Origin: Oscillospiraceae bacterium
GTDB taxonomy: Bacteria > Bacillota > Clostridia > Oscillospirales > Oscillospiraceae
Direction: 5' to 3'
Assembly: GCA_017429835.1 (NCBI GenBank)
Contig: JAFROD010000015.1
Span: 1 to 33,543 of the forward strand
DNA: 33,543 bases
This document shows, piece by piece, positions 16,180-23,897 of this stretch (positions within the stretch are counted from its first letter, which is position 1; the number at the start of each line of letters is the position of its first letter). The translations under genes and the position numbers were made by a program. The notes under the pieces were generated by a model. That model was not told the DNA's origin, did not search any database, and was given only the letters and a program-made list of their open reading frames with translations.

Positions 16180-16803
16180 TTACGGGATCAGACCCAACCG
16201 TGACGCCTTGACGGCAAGCTCTGTGCGGGAGTGGATGCCGGTCTTGTCCATGATCTGCTCGAGGTGGCTTTTGACCGTCAGCGGCGAGATCTGCATGCGC
16301 TCGGCGATCTCTTTGTTGGGAATGCCCTGCGTCAGATAGCCGAGCAGACGCTTCTGCTGATCGGTCAGCTCGCTCGTCGGCAGGGAACCGAGCATCGCCT
16401 GCGGCGGCGTGTCGGCGTAGACGGATTCGCCCGCCACCGTGCGATCCATGATCTCCAGCAGCGGCAGTCGGGAATACTCCTTGTACCAGAAGCTGTCGAT
16501 CCCCGCGGCCTGCGCCTGCGCCATCCACTCCGGCTGCGCCATCGAGGTGGCGAGAATGATCTTGATTTCCGGCAGCTCGCGCTTGAGCTGCGACGCGGCG
16601 GTCAGCCCGTCGATGCCGCGCGCCATCACGACGTCCATGATGACAAGATCGGGCTTGTTCTCACGGCACCAGGAAAGCGCGTCCTCCGCGTAGGAGATCG
16701 ACGCCGCCAGCTCGTAGCGGGTGGAGCTTTTGACGAACAGATCGACGTACATCCGCGCCATCCGCTGATCGTCCACGACCGCGACCTTGATTTTCTTATT
16801 CAT
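16180..16803 (-). CDS. NarL/LuxR-type response regulator
   Basis: The product has 207 residues. ATG 16803 is chosen since AGGAGGT lies 7 bases upstream; an in-frame GTG at 16812 overlaps that site. The receiver domain (about 4-125) has the acidic pair D11-D12 and the phospho-acceptor D57 (LVIMDVVM). An ATS strand (Thr) is followed by a late Lys in FWYKE. A C-terminal LuxR/GerE helix-turn-helix (about 148-205) contains 'LLGYLTQGIPNKEIA' and 'ISPLTVKSHLEQIMDKTGI'. It lies 30 bases after the SLH gene 16834-19851 with no terminator between, so it is probably co-transcribed from dyad promoter copy 3. The obvious partner is the histidine kinase at 20023-21282. Inference: it binds the CCGCC/GGCGG dyads and so activates all three SLH genes and itself. 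Confidence 0.92.
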   Translation of the reverse strand: MNKKIKVAVVDDQRMARMYVDLFVKSSTRYELAASISYAEDALSWCRENKPDLVIMDVVMARGIDGLTAASQLKRELPEIKIILATSMAQPEWMAQAQAAGIDSFWYKEYSRLPLLEIMDRTVAGESVYADTPPQAMLGSLPTSELTDQQKRLLGYLTQGIPNKEIAERMQISPLTVKSHLEQIMDKTGIHSRTELAVKASRLGLIP

Positions 16804-16833
16804 GGGCGGCACCTCCTGTGTCTGTGTGATTTA

Positions 16834-19800
16834 TTATACCATTTCTCTGTAGAGGAAGGCGACGACCTGCGCTCTGGTGCAGGTGCCGTTCGGACTGAAG
16901 GTCGTGGCGGAGGTGCCGGTGGTCACGCCGGTCTCGCTTGCCCAAAGGACTGCCTTGTAGTAGTATGCGTCGGCACTGACGTCCTTGAACGGGTTGTTCG
17001 CGGTCTTCGGCTCTGCTTCGCCCGCAAAGCGCCACAGGAAGGTCACGATCTGCGCTCTGGTGCAGGTGCTGCTCGGGCTGAAGGTCGTGGCAGAGGTACC
17101 TGCGGTGACATTATGCTCCACCGCCCAGAGGACGGCTTTGTAATAGTATGCATCGGAGGCGACGTCCGTGAACGGATTGTTTGCGCTCTTCGGCTCCGGC
17201 TGACCGGCGGCGCGCCAGAGGAAGGTCACGACTTGCGCTCTCGTGCAGCCCTGGTTCGGGCTGAACGTGGTCGCGCTCGTGCCGGCGGTAACGCCGTAGT
17301 AGACCGCCCAGTCGATCGCGTCGTGCGCCCAGTTGCCTTTTTCCGGCATGTCCTGGAAGATCCTGCCCGGGCAGTTCAGAGCGTCGGTGCAGGGGAGCGG
17401 ACTGGGATCGGGCCCCGGCCCAGGACCGGGATCGTCCTCGGTGCGCTCGATGCGGAGCATGCCGGTGACCGCCTCGCCGTCCGGCGTGCAGATACCGAGG
17501 TTCATCGGCTGTGCGTCCTCGGGCGTGACGACCTTGCAGGCGATCAGCTTCACGCCGTCCGAGAAGAGGTTGATCGCGCTCTGCTCGACGCCGTTCATTA
17601 CGATTTTGCAGTTGTTGATCGTGAGCGAGCAGCCCTCGCCGTAGCCGTCGATGCCGCGGGCGACGTGGTCGACGTAGAGATCGACGTCGTGCAGCGTCAC
17701 CGCCACGTTTTTGGCGCGGACGGAAATCGCACCGCTGCCGTCGCCGCAGCGCAGGGTATAGCCGCCGCCGTCGACGGTGAGATCCGCCGTTGTGACGATC
17801 GCCGCACCGCCGATGGTGATCAGATCGCAGTCGCGGGTCAGCTGGATCCGCAGATCGTCGATCTCGTTGACGATCAGATCGGCCATGCAGGTATAATCGC
17901 CGTTAATGGAAAGAACGTTGGAATCCGGATCGTAGGAGAATACGCCGTCGCCGAGGACGTCGTCCATATTCTTGCCCGTGACCGGAACGTGGTCGATCGT
18001 GAGCGCGTATTCCTTGACCGGCACGGCGGGCGCTTCGCCTCTGCCGATGACGACCTGATCCGCCTTGCCGCCGTCGGCTGCCACGACCGCGCCGTTTTCG
18101 ATTCTGCCGCCCTTCGGAACGGCGATATAGCAGTCTTTCAGCGTAATATCGCAGAAGCCGGAGATCGCGCGATCAAGGTACAGCGTCGAATTCAGCTCGC
18201 AATCCTCGATCACGAGCTCAGGCGCCGTGCCGCCGGGGTACGCCATGCCGCGGATGCCCCAACACACCAGGCGGGGATTGTAGATCCACAGGCGCTGGGC
18301 TTCCTTTTCGTATGTCCGCAGCCAGATCGCGGGGGAATCGGGCGCGCCGCAGCACGTCAGCCGGTATTTGCCGCCGATCAGGAGGGTTTTCCAGCTCGAG
18401 ATGACCTCGCTGCCGCGGCTGGTCAGCACGGAATTCTTGTCGACAGAGATCGTGAGCCGGGAGATTTTGTTGTTGATCATCGTGCCGAGGCAGGTGTAGT
18501 CGCCGTTCACGTGCAGGATGTGGCTGAGCTGATCGTAGGAGAATACGCCGTTATTCAGAACGTCGTCCTGATTGCCGTAGGTGACGGGAATGCCGTCGAT
18601 CTCCAGATCGTAGAAGCCTGCGCTGCTCTCAAAGTGCAGCTCGTCGGCGATGACGTTGTTCTTGTAGCGGTATTCGCCGTTGACGTACTTCACGTCGTCG
18701 GGCCCGGTGAGATTCGTGAAAACGGGTTCGATGCCGCTCGTGAAGCCGACGATCGCCGCACGGTCCACGTCGATGTCGAGGTCGCTGCCGCGGATGGTCA
18801 GCCTGGAATCCTCCGAGCCGACGATGCCGAAGAAGCCGGTGATCGCCATAGACGCGGTGGAAATCGTGAGATCGGCGCCGCCGCGCATCGTGATCGCGTT
18901 GCCTTCGCCCGACCACAGCTCGAGCTGATAGTTGCCGAGGATCGTCGTATCGCCGCTCAGATCAAAGACGGAATTGTTCGCGCCGACCACGGCGAGCCGC
19001 GCCGTGTTAAACGGACGGATGGTGAGACCGTTCTCATGGCTTTCGACCATCGGACCGTCGCCGTACGCCATTTTGCCCGTGATGTAGAGCGTCTTGTTCT
19101 CCGACACATAGGAGGCGTCGCCGGTGCCCAGAATGTCGTCCTTGTTCCAATCGTAGACGCGCATGCCGCCGACCACGAGCTGATAATAGGGCGTCATGCC
19201 CTGAATCAGCAGCTTCTGCGCCGGATTGCCGTCAGCGTCCGTGATCCGGTCGTCCAAGACGACTGCGCCCGTCGGCGCCGCGACGTTCGCGTCGTACAGA
19301 TAAATGCCGCTGTCGAATGTGTCTACGCCCGCATAAGCGTAGAGCGTCGCGTCGATGACGACCAGCTTCGCCGCGCCGCCGCCGCAGGTGACGGCGCAGT
19401 CGCTGTCATAGATCGCGGTGTAGCCCTTGGTGAAGGTCAGCCGCACGTCGCTGTCCACAAACATGCCCTTGTCGAGCGTCAGATCGCCGTCGCCGGTGAT
19501 CTTCGTGTTCGCGCCGAGGCGGAAGGAATACGTCCCTGTGGTGCTGAGCGTCGTCGCTTTCCAGACGGAGATCGTCAGGTCGTAGATGCTGCGGTTGTGA
19601 ATGAGATATTCGTCTTCCGACTTCGGGGTGAAGTCGTACGCGCCGCCCAGAAGAAAGAGCGTCTTGAGGCCCGGCTCGTAAGCAAACATGCCGTTGCCGA
19701 GGATGTCGCCCGCGTTCTCCTCCGTGACGGGAACGCCGCAGACGGTGAGTCCGTAGCCCTCGGCGTAAGCGGGCGTATGCAGGGCGGGCAGAACGCCCAG

Positions 19801-19851
19801 TACCAGCGCGACCGCCAGCAGCAGGGACAGCAGGGATTTGATCCGCTTCAT
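16834..19851 (-). CDS. Large SLH-anchored surface protein with four repeated beta modules
   Basis: The product has 1005 residues with a signal peptide (about 1-30, ending AYA). Four copies of a ~180-200-residue unit occur, each opening with a strand and then V-x-N-xx-D(D)-(I/V)-L-xx-G. Examples are PVTEENAGDILGNGMFAYE, VYDWNKDDILGTGDASY, PVTYGNQDDVLNNGVFSYD and PVTGKNMDDVLGDGVFSYD. After each opening come a 'L.(I/V)NGDYTC' strand pair and short repeated strands that look like a beta-helix. A Pro-Gly-Asp linker (DPGPGPGPDPSP) precedes three SLH domains (about 830-1005). No enzyme motif was seen. The ribosome site GGAGG is 8 bases from the ATG. It heads a two-gene unit with the response regulator. 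Confidence 0.83.
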   Translation of the reverse strand: MKRIKSLLSLLLAVALVLGVLPALHTPAYAEGYGLTVCGVPVTEENAGDILGNGMFAYEPGLKTLFLLGGAYDFTPKSEDEYLIHNRSIYDLTISVWKATTLSTTGTYSFRLGANTKITGDGDLTLDKGMFVDSDVRLTFTKGYTAIYDSDCAVTCGGGAAKLVVIDATLYAYAGVDTFDSGIYLYDANVAAPTGAVVLDDRITDADGNPAQKLLIQGMTPYYQLVVGGMRVYDWNKDDILGTGDASYVSENKTLYITGKMAYGDGPMVESHENGLTIRPFNTARLAVVGANNSVFDLSGDTTILGNYQLELWSGEGNAITMRGGADLTISTASMAITGFFGIVGSEDSRLTIRGSDLDIDVDRAAIVGFTSGIEPVFTNLTGPDDVKYVNGEYRYKNNVIADELHFESSAGFYDLEIDGIPVTYGNQDDVLNNGVFSYDQLSHILHVNGDYTCLGTMINNKISRLTISVDKNSVLTSRGSEVISSWKTLLIGGKYRLTCCGAPDSPAIWLRTYEKEAQRLWIYNPRLVCWGIRGMAYPGGTAPELVIEDCELNSTLYLDRAISGFCDITLKDCYIAVPKGGRIENGAVVAADGGKADQVVIGRGEAPAVPVKEYALTIDHVPVTGKNMDDVLGDGVFSYDPDSNVLSINGDYTCMADLIVNEIDDLRIQLTRDCDLITIGGAAIVTTADLTVDGGGYTLRCGDGSGAISVRAKNVAVTLHDVDLYVDHVARGIDGYGEGCSLTINNCKIVMNGVEQSAINLFSDGVKLIACKVVTPEDAQPMNLGICTPDGEAVTGMLRIERTEDDPGPGPGPDPSPLPCTDALNCPGRIFQDMPEKGNWAHDAIDWAVYYGVTAGTSATTFSPNQGCTRAQVVTFLWRAAGQPEPKSANNPFTDVASDAYYYKAVLWAVEHNVTAGTSATTFSPSSTCTRAQIVTFLWRFAGEAEPKTANNPFKDVSADAYYYKAVLWASETGVTTGTSATTFSPNGTCTRAQVVAFLYREMV

Positions 19852-19889
19852 ATCTTTGTCCTCCTTTTTAATATAATATTCCGTATACT

Positions 19890-19934
19890 ATTATAGGAGG
19901 CGCGGCGCCAGGTGTCTATCCGCCATTTGGCGGG
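19890..19934 (-). promoter_or_regulatory. Dyad-35 promoter, copy 3 (SLH gene 16834-19851 and response regulator)
   Basis: Read on the minus strand, the dyad CCGCCAAATGGCGG (19933-19920) is followed by one base, then -35 TAGACA (19918-19913), 17 bp and a perfect -10 TATAAT (19895-19890). Four A's precede the dyad, as in the other two copies. Confidence 0.82.
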
Positions 19935-19987
19935 TTTTCCGTGAATTCGGAGCGCGGAACGGTTTCCCAACCTCGTCGTTGAATATT

Positions 19988-20016
19988 GGAAAAGCGGGCG
20001 GCCACCGGCCGCCCGC
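19988..20016 (-). terminator. Terminator of the sensor/kinase operon
   Basis: A 10-bp all-GC stem, GCGGGCGGCC (19994-20003) with GGCCGCCCGC (20007-20016), has a 3-base loop and is followed on the minus strand by TTTTCC. Confidence 0.75.
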
Positions 20017-20022
20017 AAGGTA

Positions 20023-21282
20023 TTAAAGAATAATCAGCCGGAAGCGCGGCGCGCTTTCCAGCTCCATGCGGCAGCCGGCGTTGGCGGCGGCAAGCCGCAG
20101 GGACTGCAGACCGCCGCTGGGGACGATCTCGCCCTCCGGCGGCATGCCGTCGTTCGTGATCTCAAAGCTGTCCTCATGTATCACGACCTGCAGACGGCTG
20201 CCGTGCGCGTGCTTTACGGTATTGACGGCGCATTCCGCGATCGCCTGCCCCAACAGCAGCCGCAGCGCCCTGTCCCGGGGCGGCGTGCCGGTGATGCTGA
20301 CCTCTACGCCGAAGCCGGCGGCAGTTTGCAGGGCAGCGTCGACGTCCTGCTCCTGCGCCTCCGTTTCCGACCGCAGGGAAACGTTGAGCTGCTCCAAGAG
20401 CAGCCGCAGGGTTTTCGGATCGGTGCGCTCAGGGTGTTCCAGGTGATATTTGCCCATCAGCAGAACGCTGCCGAGCTGGTCATGTACCGTCGTGCGCGCG
20501 GCAAGCAGCTCCTGCCGCACGACGAGCTCCGCCTGCTCCTGCCGGTAGCGCTTCAGACGAAGCTGCAGTTCCTTCAGACGTTCGTTCTTCTCGTTCATTT
20601 CCGCCGTCTTGCGGTACTGCTCGGTCACGTCCTCGCAGGTGATCTGCACGCGCGTCTGCCCGTCCATCGTCAGTTCCGTCCGCCCCGCGAGCAGCGTCGT
20701 GCCGTCCTCCAGACGGAGCAGATACTGCTCGCCCTGCCGCGCACCGCGTTCGGTGATCGCCTGCCACAGGGCGTCCGCGCCGGAATAGATGCTGCCGGTC
20801 AGCGCGCGCAGGTATTCGTTCATTTTGAGGTTGGACAGCAGGATCAGTCCGCTTTCGTCGGAAATACAGATGGCGGTCGGCAGCAGATCGACGGTCTGCT
20901 TGACGGACTGCACCGTGGGATGATTGCGCGCAAAGCGCAGGATCCGGTACACGTGAAGCAGCAACAACAGGAAGGACGTGCCTTCCGCAGCGGCGACTGC
21001 CGCGTAGGGCAGCCCCATCGTCCACAGCACGACCGGCGGATAGGCGCGCGTATATCCGGCGTATTCAAGCAGATAGTCGATCCGGTACGCGCCGTCGAGC
21101 AGCAGAGTCAGCAGGCACAGGTCAAAGAGCGCATGTATGGCGCACAGCAGGATCGGAAGCGCCCCGCGCCGCTGCGAAACGGTCAGCAGCAGGACGCACA
21201 GCGAGCCGATCATGAGCAGCATGGCGGCAAGCCGCAGACCGATCCCCAACGGCTGCATCAGGATCTCGGAAATCGTTTTCAT
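20023..21282 (-). CDS. Membrane-bound sensor histidine kinase (NarL-partner type)
   Basis: The product has 419 residues. About three membrane segments fill residues 13-115. A PAS-like region (about 118-225: 'LLPTAICISDESGLILLSN') is followed by a coiled coil rich in Glu/Lys/Arg. The phosphorylation motif V-H267-D-Q-L-G-S resembles the HDxLG box of HisKA_3 kinases, which pair with LuxR-type regulators. The ATPase part has an N box with N354 (AECAVNTVKHA), a short DGMPP (N/G1-like) and GGLQSLR. It ends soon after this, in the compact form usual for this class. ATG 21282 overlaps the TGA of the upstream gene, so the two are translationally coupled. The likely partner is the regulator at 16180-16803. 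Confidence 0.85.
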   Translation of the reverse strand: MKTISEILMQPLGIGLRLAAMLLMIGSLCVLLLTVSQRRGALPILLCAIHALFDLCLLTLLLDGAYRIDYLLEYAGYTRAYPPVVLWTMGLPYAAVAAAEGTSFLLLLLHVYRILRFARNHPTVQSVKQTVDLLPTAICISDESGLILLSNLKMNEYLRALTGSIYSGADALWQAITERGARQGEQYLLRLEDGTTLLAGRTELTMDGQTRVQITCEDVTEQYRKTAEMNEKNERLKELQLRLKRYRQEQAELVVRQELLAARTTVHDQLGSVLLMGKYHLEHPERTDPKTLRLLLEQLNVSLRSETEAQEQDVDAALQTAAGFGVEVSITGTPPRDRALRLLLGQAIAECAVNTVKHAHGSRLQVVIHEDSFEITNDGMPPEGEIVPSGGLQSLRLAAANAGCRMELESAPRFRLIIL

Positions 21283-22964
21283 GCCGCGCCTCCTTCCGCT
21301 GCCCGAAGGGTCAGGTAAAGAAGACCGTCCTCGGCTGACAGCTCCGCCGCGGCGGGAAGCTCCGGCAGCTCGAACGGCGCGGCGCAGTCCGCCATCAGCC
21401 GAATCCCCTCGTCTGTGAGCAGGATCAGCACATGACGCGCCTGCTCCGCGAACGCCTCGGCAAGCTGCTCAAAGCTGTCGTAGAGCGCGGCGGCTTCCGC
21501 GTTGGAGAAGGCGCGTTCGGTTCTCTGCTCCGCGGAAGAATCCACTCCGCACAGGCACAAAAACCGCGAGGACTCCTCCAGCGCGAGGTACAGCTCCTTT
21601 GCCGTGATCGTTCTGCACCCCGCCGCCTGCAGAACGAAGTTCGTCTTGCGTTTGATGTACGCGTTCATCAGCAGAACCTTTGCCAGCGTTTCCGCATAGT
21701 CTGCGCGCTCCGGCTGCAGGTGCTGCAAGAGCTCGCCGATCCTGCGCTGCGTGCCCTGCACCGAGGCGTCTGCCTCGGCGTAAAGGCGGTTGCGCGTGTC
21801 CACGCGAAGACGCTCTTTCGCCTGCTCCGTCTCAAAGCGGAGCAGATCGTTTTCCGTTTCCAGGACTTCGTTTGCGTCCGCGAGTTCCCGGTTGAGCGCC
21901 TGCAGCGCGCGCTCGTCTCTCGTCCAGAAAGCATAGCCGGAGGAGATGCGCTTGCCGGAAAGCCGCGTGTGACCGTCCGGCAGCAGGATCGGCGCGGCAA
22001 GGGCTTCCCTCCGCGCGGCGGCGTCCGCTTCCATCGGACTTGCCGTGCGGTAGACGGTGCGCTGTGCCGGGTCGGTGATCTCCGCGGGCAGGCGGAGCTG
22101 CGCAAAGTATTCAATGTAGTTTTCGTTGAACGGGATCAGGCGGCTGCGGATGCAGCTTTCAAAAATGCCGAGCATGCAGAAAGCGGCGGCCTCCGGGAAC
22201 GTCCACGGAGAAGCCAGCATCGCGCGGCTCAGCGGGCGGTCTGCCAGCGTCAGAATGGCGAGCATTCCAAGCAGGATCAGGGCGGGAAACAGCGTTTTTC
22301 TTCCACTGTGCTTGCGCCGGTCTGCCAAAGCGAGCAGCGTCAATCCCAGTAGGACGCAGACGATCACGAAGCCGTAGGTAAGATACCAGAGCGGACCGAG
22401 CGTATAGCTATTCCAGACGCCGCCCTGCACCTCCGTTCCGATCGGGTGGAACATGAGATAATGCAGGTCGTTCGTTGCCACCAGCAGCGAGATCAGCGCC
22501 GCCGCAGCGAGCGTCAGGCGTATCTGCGTTTTCCGTCCGCGCCGCTCCGGCTCCATACACAGGCAGGTCGCCAGAAACAGCGCGGGGATGAACGCCATCG
22601 GCACGTAGAAGGCATACCAGCAGAAGTGCTCCAGCAGAGAGGCGTACACCGCGAGCCGGTACTTGACGGAGCGGATCAGCAGGAACAGGAGCATCATTCC
22701 GCCGGCGATCAGGATACAGCGGCGGGCGGGTGAGGGCAGCAGCCGCGTGTAGACCGAGCGGATCCACCACAGCAGCAGCGCGCAGTAGATCGCAAAGTTC
22801 AGCACGAACATCACGGTGCTTCCGAACGCCGGCAGCGCGGAGCCTTCCGCCGAGGAAAGCATATTCAAATACTCGTTGCACAGCCGATCCATCACGTGGA
22901 TCGCGCCGGCAAGCAGAATGCCGATCACAAAGAGGATCGTCCGCCGTGTTTTGACCTTGTTCAT
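21279..22964 (-). CDS. Multi-membrane-span sensor-like protein with coiled coil, kinase-related
   Basis: The product has 561 residues. Residues about 8-275 hold seven to eight hydrophobic segments, like 7TM sensor input domains. A coiled coil (about 355-405: 'LNRELADANEVLETENDLL') follows. The block 'YAETLAKVLLMNAYIKRKTNFVL' sits where a kinase would have its phosphorylation helix, but there is no convincing His box and no N/G boxes of an ATPase. It therefore looks like a signal-input partner or degenerate kinase rather than an active one. It is the first gene of a two-gene operon with the histidine kinase (4-base overlap). The ribosome site AAGGAGG is 9 bases from the ATG. Which signal it senses is unknown. 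Confidence 0.7.
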   Translation of the reverse strand: MNKVKTRRTILFVIGILLAGAIHVMDRLCNEYLNMLSSAEGSALPAFGSTVMFVLNFAIYCALLLWWIRSVYTRLLPSPARRCILIAGGMMLLFLLIRSVKYRLAVYASLLEHFCWYAFYVPMAFIPALFLATCLCMEPERRGRKTQIRLTLAAAALISLLVATNDLHYLMFHPIGTEVQGGVWNSYTLGPLWYLTYGFVIVCVLLGLTLLALADRRKHSGRKTLFPALILLGMLAILTLADRPLSRAMLASPWTFPEAAAFCMLGIFESCIRSRLIPFNENYIEYFAQLRLPAEITDPAQRTVYRTASPMEADAAARREALAAPILLPDGHTRLSGKRISSGYAFWTRDERALQALNRELADANEVLETENDLLRFETEQAKERLRVDTRNRLYAEADASVQGTQRRIGELLQHLQPERADYAETLAKVLLMNAYIKRKTNFVLQAAGCRTITAKELYLALEESSRFLCLCGVDSSAEQRTERAFSNAEAAALYDSFEQLAEAFAEQARHVLILLTDEGIRLMADCAAPFELPELPAAAELSAEDGLLYLTLRAAEGGAA

Positions 22965-23009
22965 CGTTTCCCGCCTCCTTTCGCCCGCTTTCGCAGTCTC
23001 TATGGTCGG

Positions 23010-23037
23010 ATTATATCATATTTTTTTGCGTTTGCAA
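23010..23037 (-). promoter_or_regulatory. Sigma-A-type promoter of the sensor/kinase operon
   Basis: Read on the minus strand, TTGCAA (23037-23032), a 16-bp spacer and a perfect TATAAT (23015-23010) lie 45 bases before the ATG. It has no dyad, so the sensor genes appear to be expressed constitutively, unlike the SLH genes. Confidence 0.65.
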
Positions 23038-23061
23038 GCTGTCGTGCCGCTCCCTTTGCAA

Positions 23062-23093
23062 AATGAGGGAGGGCAACGGTCGTTGCCCTCCCT
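23062..23093 (-). terminator. Terminator of the gene at 23114-23515
   Basis: A 13-bp perfect stem (23066-23078 with 23081-23093) has a 2-base loop in the sequence as read. On the minus strand it is followed by CATTTTGC. Confidence 0.7.
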
Positions 23094-23113
23094 GATAGCT
23101 TGTATCCGCGACA

Positions 23114-23515
23114 CTATGTCTGACAGGAGATCGTATACAGCGTGCCAGGCTCGAAATCGGCAAAAAGCTGTCTCAAGTCCAGCTCCGACAGCTTCAAGAC
23201 GCACTCGCGCTTGTTCCGCTGCGTGTCCCATGCTTTGCAGAGGGAAACACTTTCCGCCCCGGGCAGGGCGCCCGCCTCCGCGATCAGCGCCGCGAGGTCG
23301 CGCACCTGCGCGGCGTCGGGATCGTGCCTGCCGACGTCGCTTTCACAGTCGCAGCAGCCGTCCGTCAGACGGAACGCTCCGTTGCAGGACAGCACCGCCG
23401 TCTTGACGTCGTGCTTCGTTCCCGCCGAAAGGTGACAGACGTGCTTTTTGTTGATTGCCTCCAGCGCCGCCGGATCGACGCCGCCCTTCAGCGCGCCGTG
23501 CAGGATCCAACACAT
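23114..23515 (-). CDS. Conserved-looking hypothetical cytoplasmic protein with Cys/His-rich N-terminal half
   Basis: The product has 133 residues, with no signal peptide or membrane segment. It starts MCWILHGALKG. There is a cysteine cluster in the middle (LTDGCCDCESDVGRH) and His residues at HVCH and KHDVK, which could bind a metal. The C-terminal half reads 'LSLCKAW..QRNKRE'-like, then a helix-rich tail ending in SCQT. The family is not recognised. There is no good ribosome site before ATG 23515, but the frame runs straight on from the stop of the rubrerythrin remnant at 23540, so it may be read by coupling or read-through from that remnant. The position next to perR and rubrerythrin hints at a redox or metal role, which is inference only. 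Confidence 0.6.
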   Translation of the reverse strand: MCWILHGALKGGVDPAALEAINKKHVCHLSAGTKHDVKTAVLSCNGAFRLTDGCCDCESDVGRHDPDAAQVRDLAALIAEAGALPGAESVSLCKAWDTQRNKRECVLKLSELDLRQLFADFEPGTLYTISCQT

Positions 23516-23539
23516 GGTACTTTCGGCAATACGGCCGGA

Positions 23540-23605
23540 TCAGCCGAAGTAACGATCCAGCAGACCCTTCAGCGCCTTGCCGTGGCGGGCTTCGCCGCGC
23601 CCCTT
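23540..23605 (-). pseudogene. Remnant of a rubrerythrin gene 3' end
   Basis: About 63 bases (23543-23605) match the end of the rubrerythrin gene at 23904-23966 with only a few differences. Read in frame they give GEARHGKALKGLLDRYFG followed by TGA. The intact gene has DEARHGKALKGLLDRYFGK. Similarity stops abruptly upstream of this stretch. Either a second rubrerythrin gene was lost here by deletion, or this is a short duplication flanking the gene at 23648-23860. Confidence 0.7.
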
Positions 23606-23647
23606 CAGCGCGAGGCGCCGAAGCCGACGCATGGCGCTTGTGCAGTA

Positions 23648-23860
23648 TTACTTCGCAGCTCTGTTCTTCGCCTGAAAGTAGCCCGCGACAGCGGCGGCGA
23701 GGCAGACGACTACGTCAATGATGATATCACCTTTGCCGCCGATCTCTGCCATAAAGGTCGTCTGGTGAATCAAACTGAGCACGAAATTGAACAGCGCAAC
23801 AAGCGCCGCAGCGACCACAAAGGTAAGGATAGCATTCAAAATCGGTTTCTTGGACAACAT
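23648..23860 (-). CDS. Small membrane protein with two spans
   Basis: The product has 70 residues. Two hydrophobic stretches (about 9-30, AILTFVVAAALVALFNFVL, and about 46-62, IIIDVVVCLAAAVAGYF) lie on either side of a polar loop with GGKGD, and the end is basic (QAKNRAAK). The family is not recognised. The ribosome site AGGAGA is 7 bases before the ATG. It lies 37 bases behind rubrerythrin on the same strand with no clear terminator between, so it may be the third gene of the perR-rbr unit. Confidence 0.65.
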   Translation of the reverse strand: MLSKKPILNAILTFVVAAALVALFNFVLSLIHQTTFMAEIGGKGDIIIDVVVCLAAAVAGYFQAKNRAAK

Positions 23861-23897
23861 GGTTTCTTCTCCTAAATCGTTGATTTTTAGTGGCTGC

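Noticed and set aside
16231..19896. A 1221-codon open frame antisense to the regulator and SLH genes
   Set aside because: It runs across two well-supported minus-strand genes and their promoter, and its composition is that of a GC-rich antisense shadow.
14097..19934. The CCGCC/GGCGG dyads as plus-strand terminators (GGCGGGTTTT)
   Set aside because: No plus-strand gene ends near any of the three, and all sit at the same distance from good minus-strand promoters. Real terminators for the minus genes are found separately.
23324..23875. A 183-codon plus-strand frame over the rubrerythrin remnant and small membrane gene
   Set aside because: It has no ribosome site and no domain, and it is antisense to genes with start signals.
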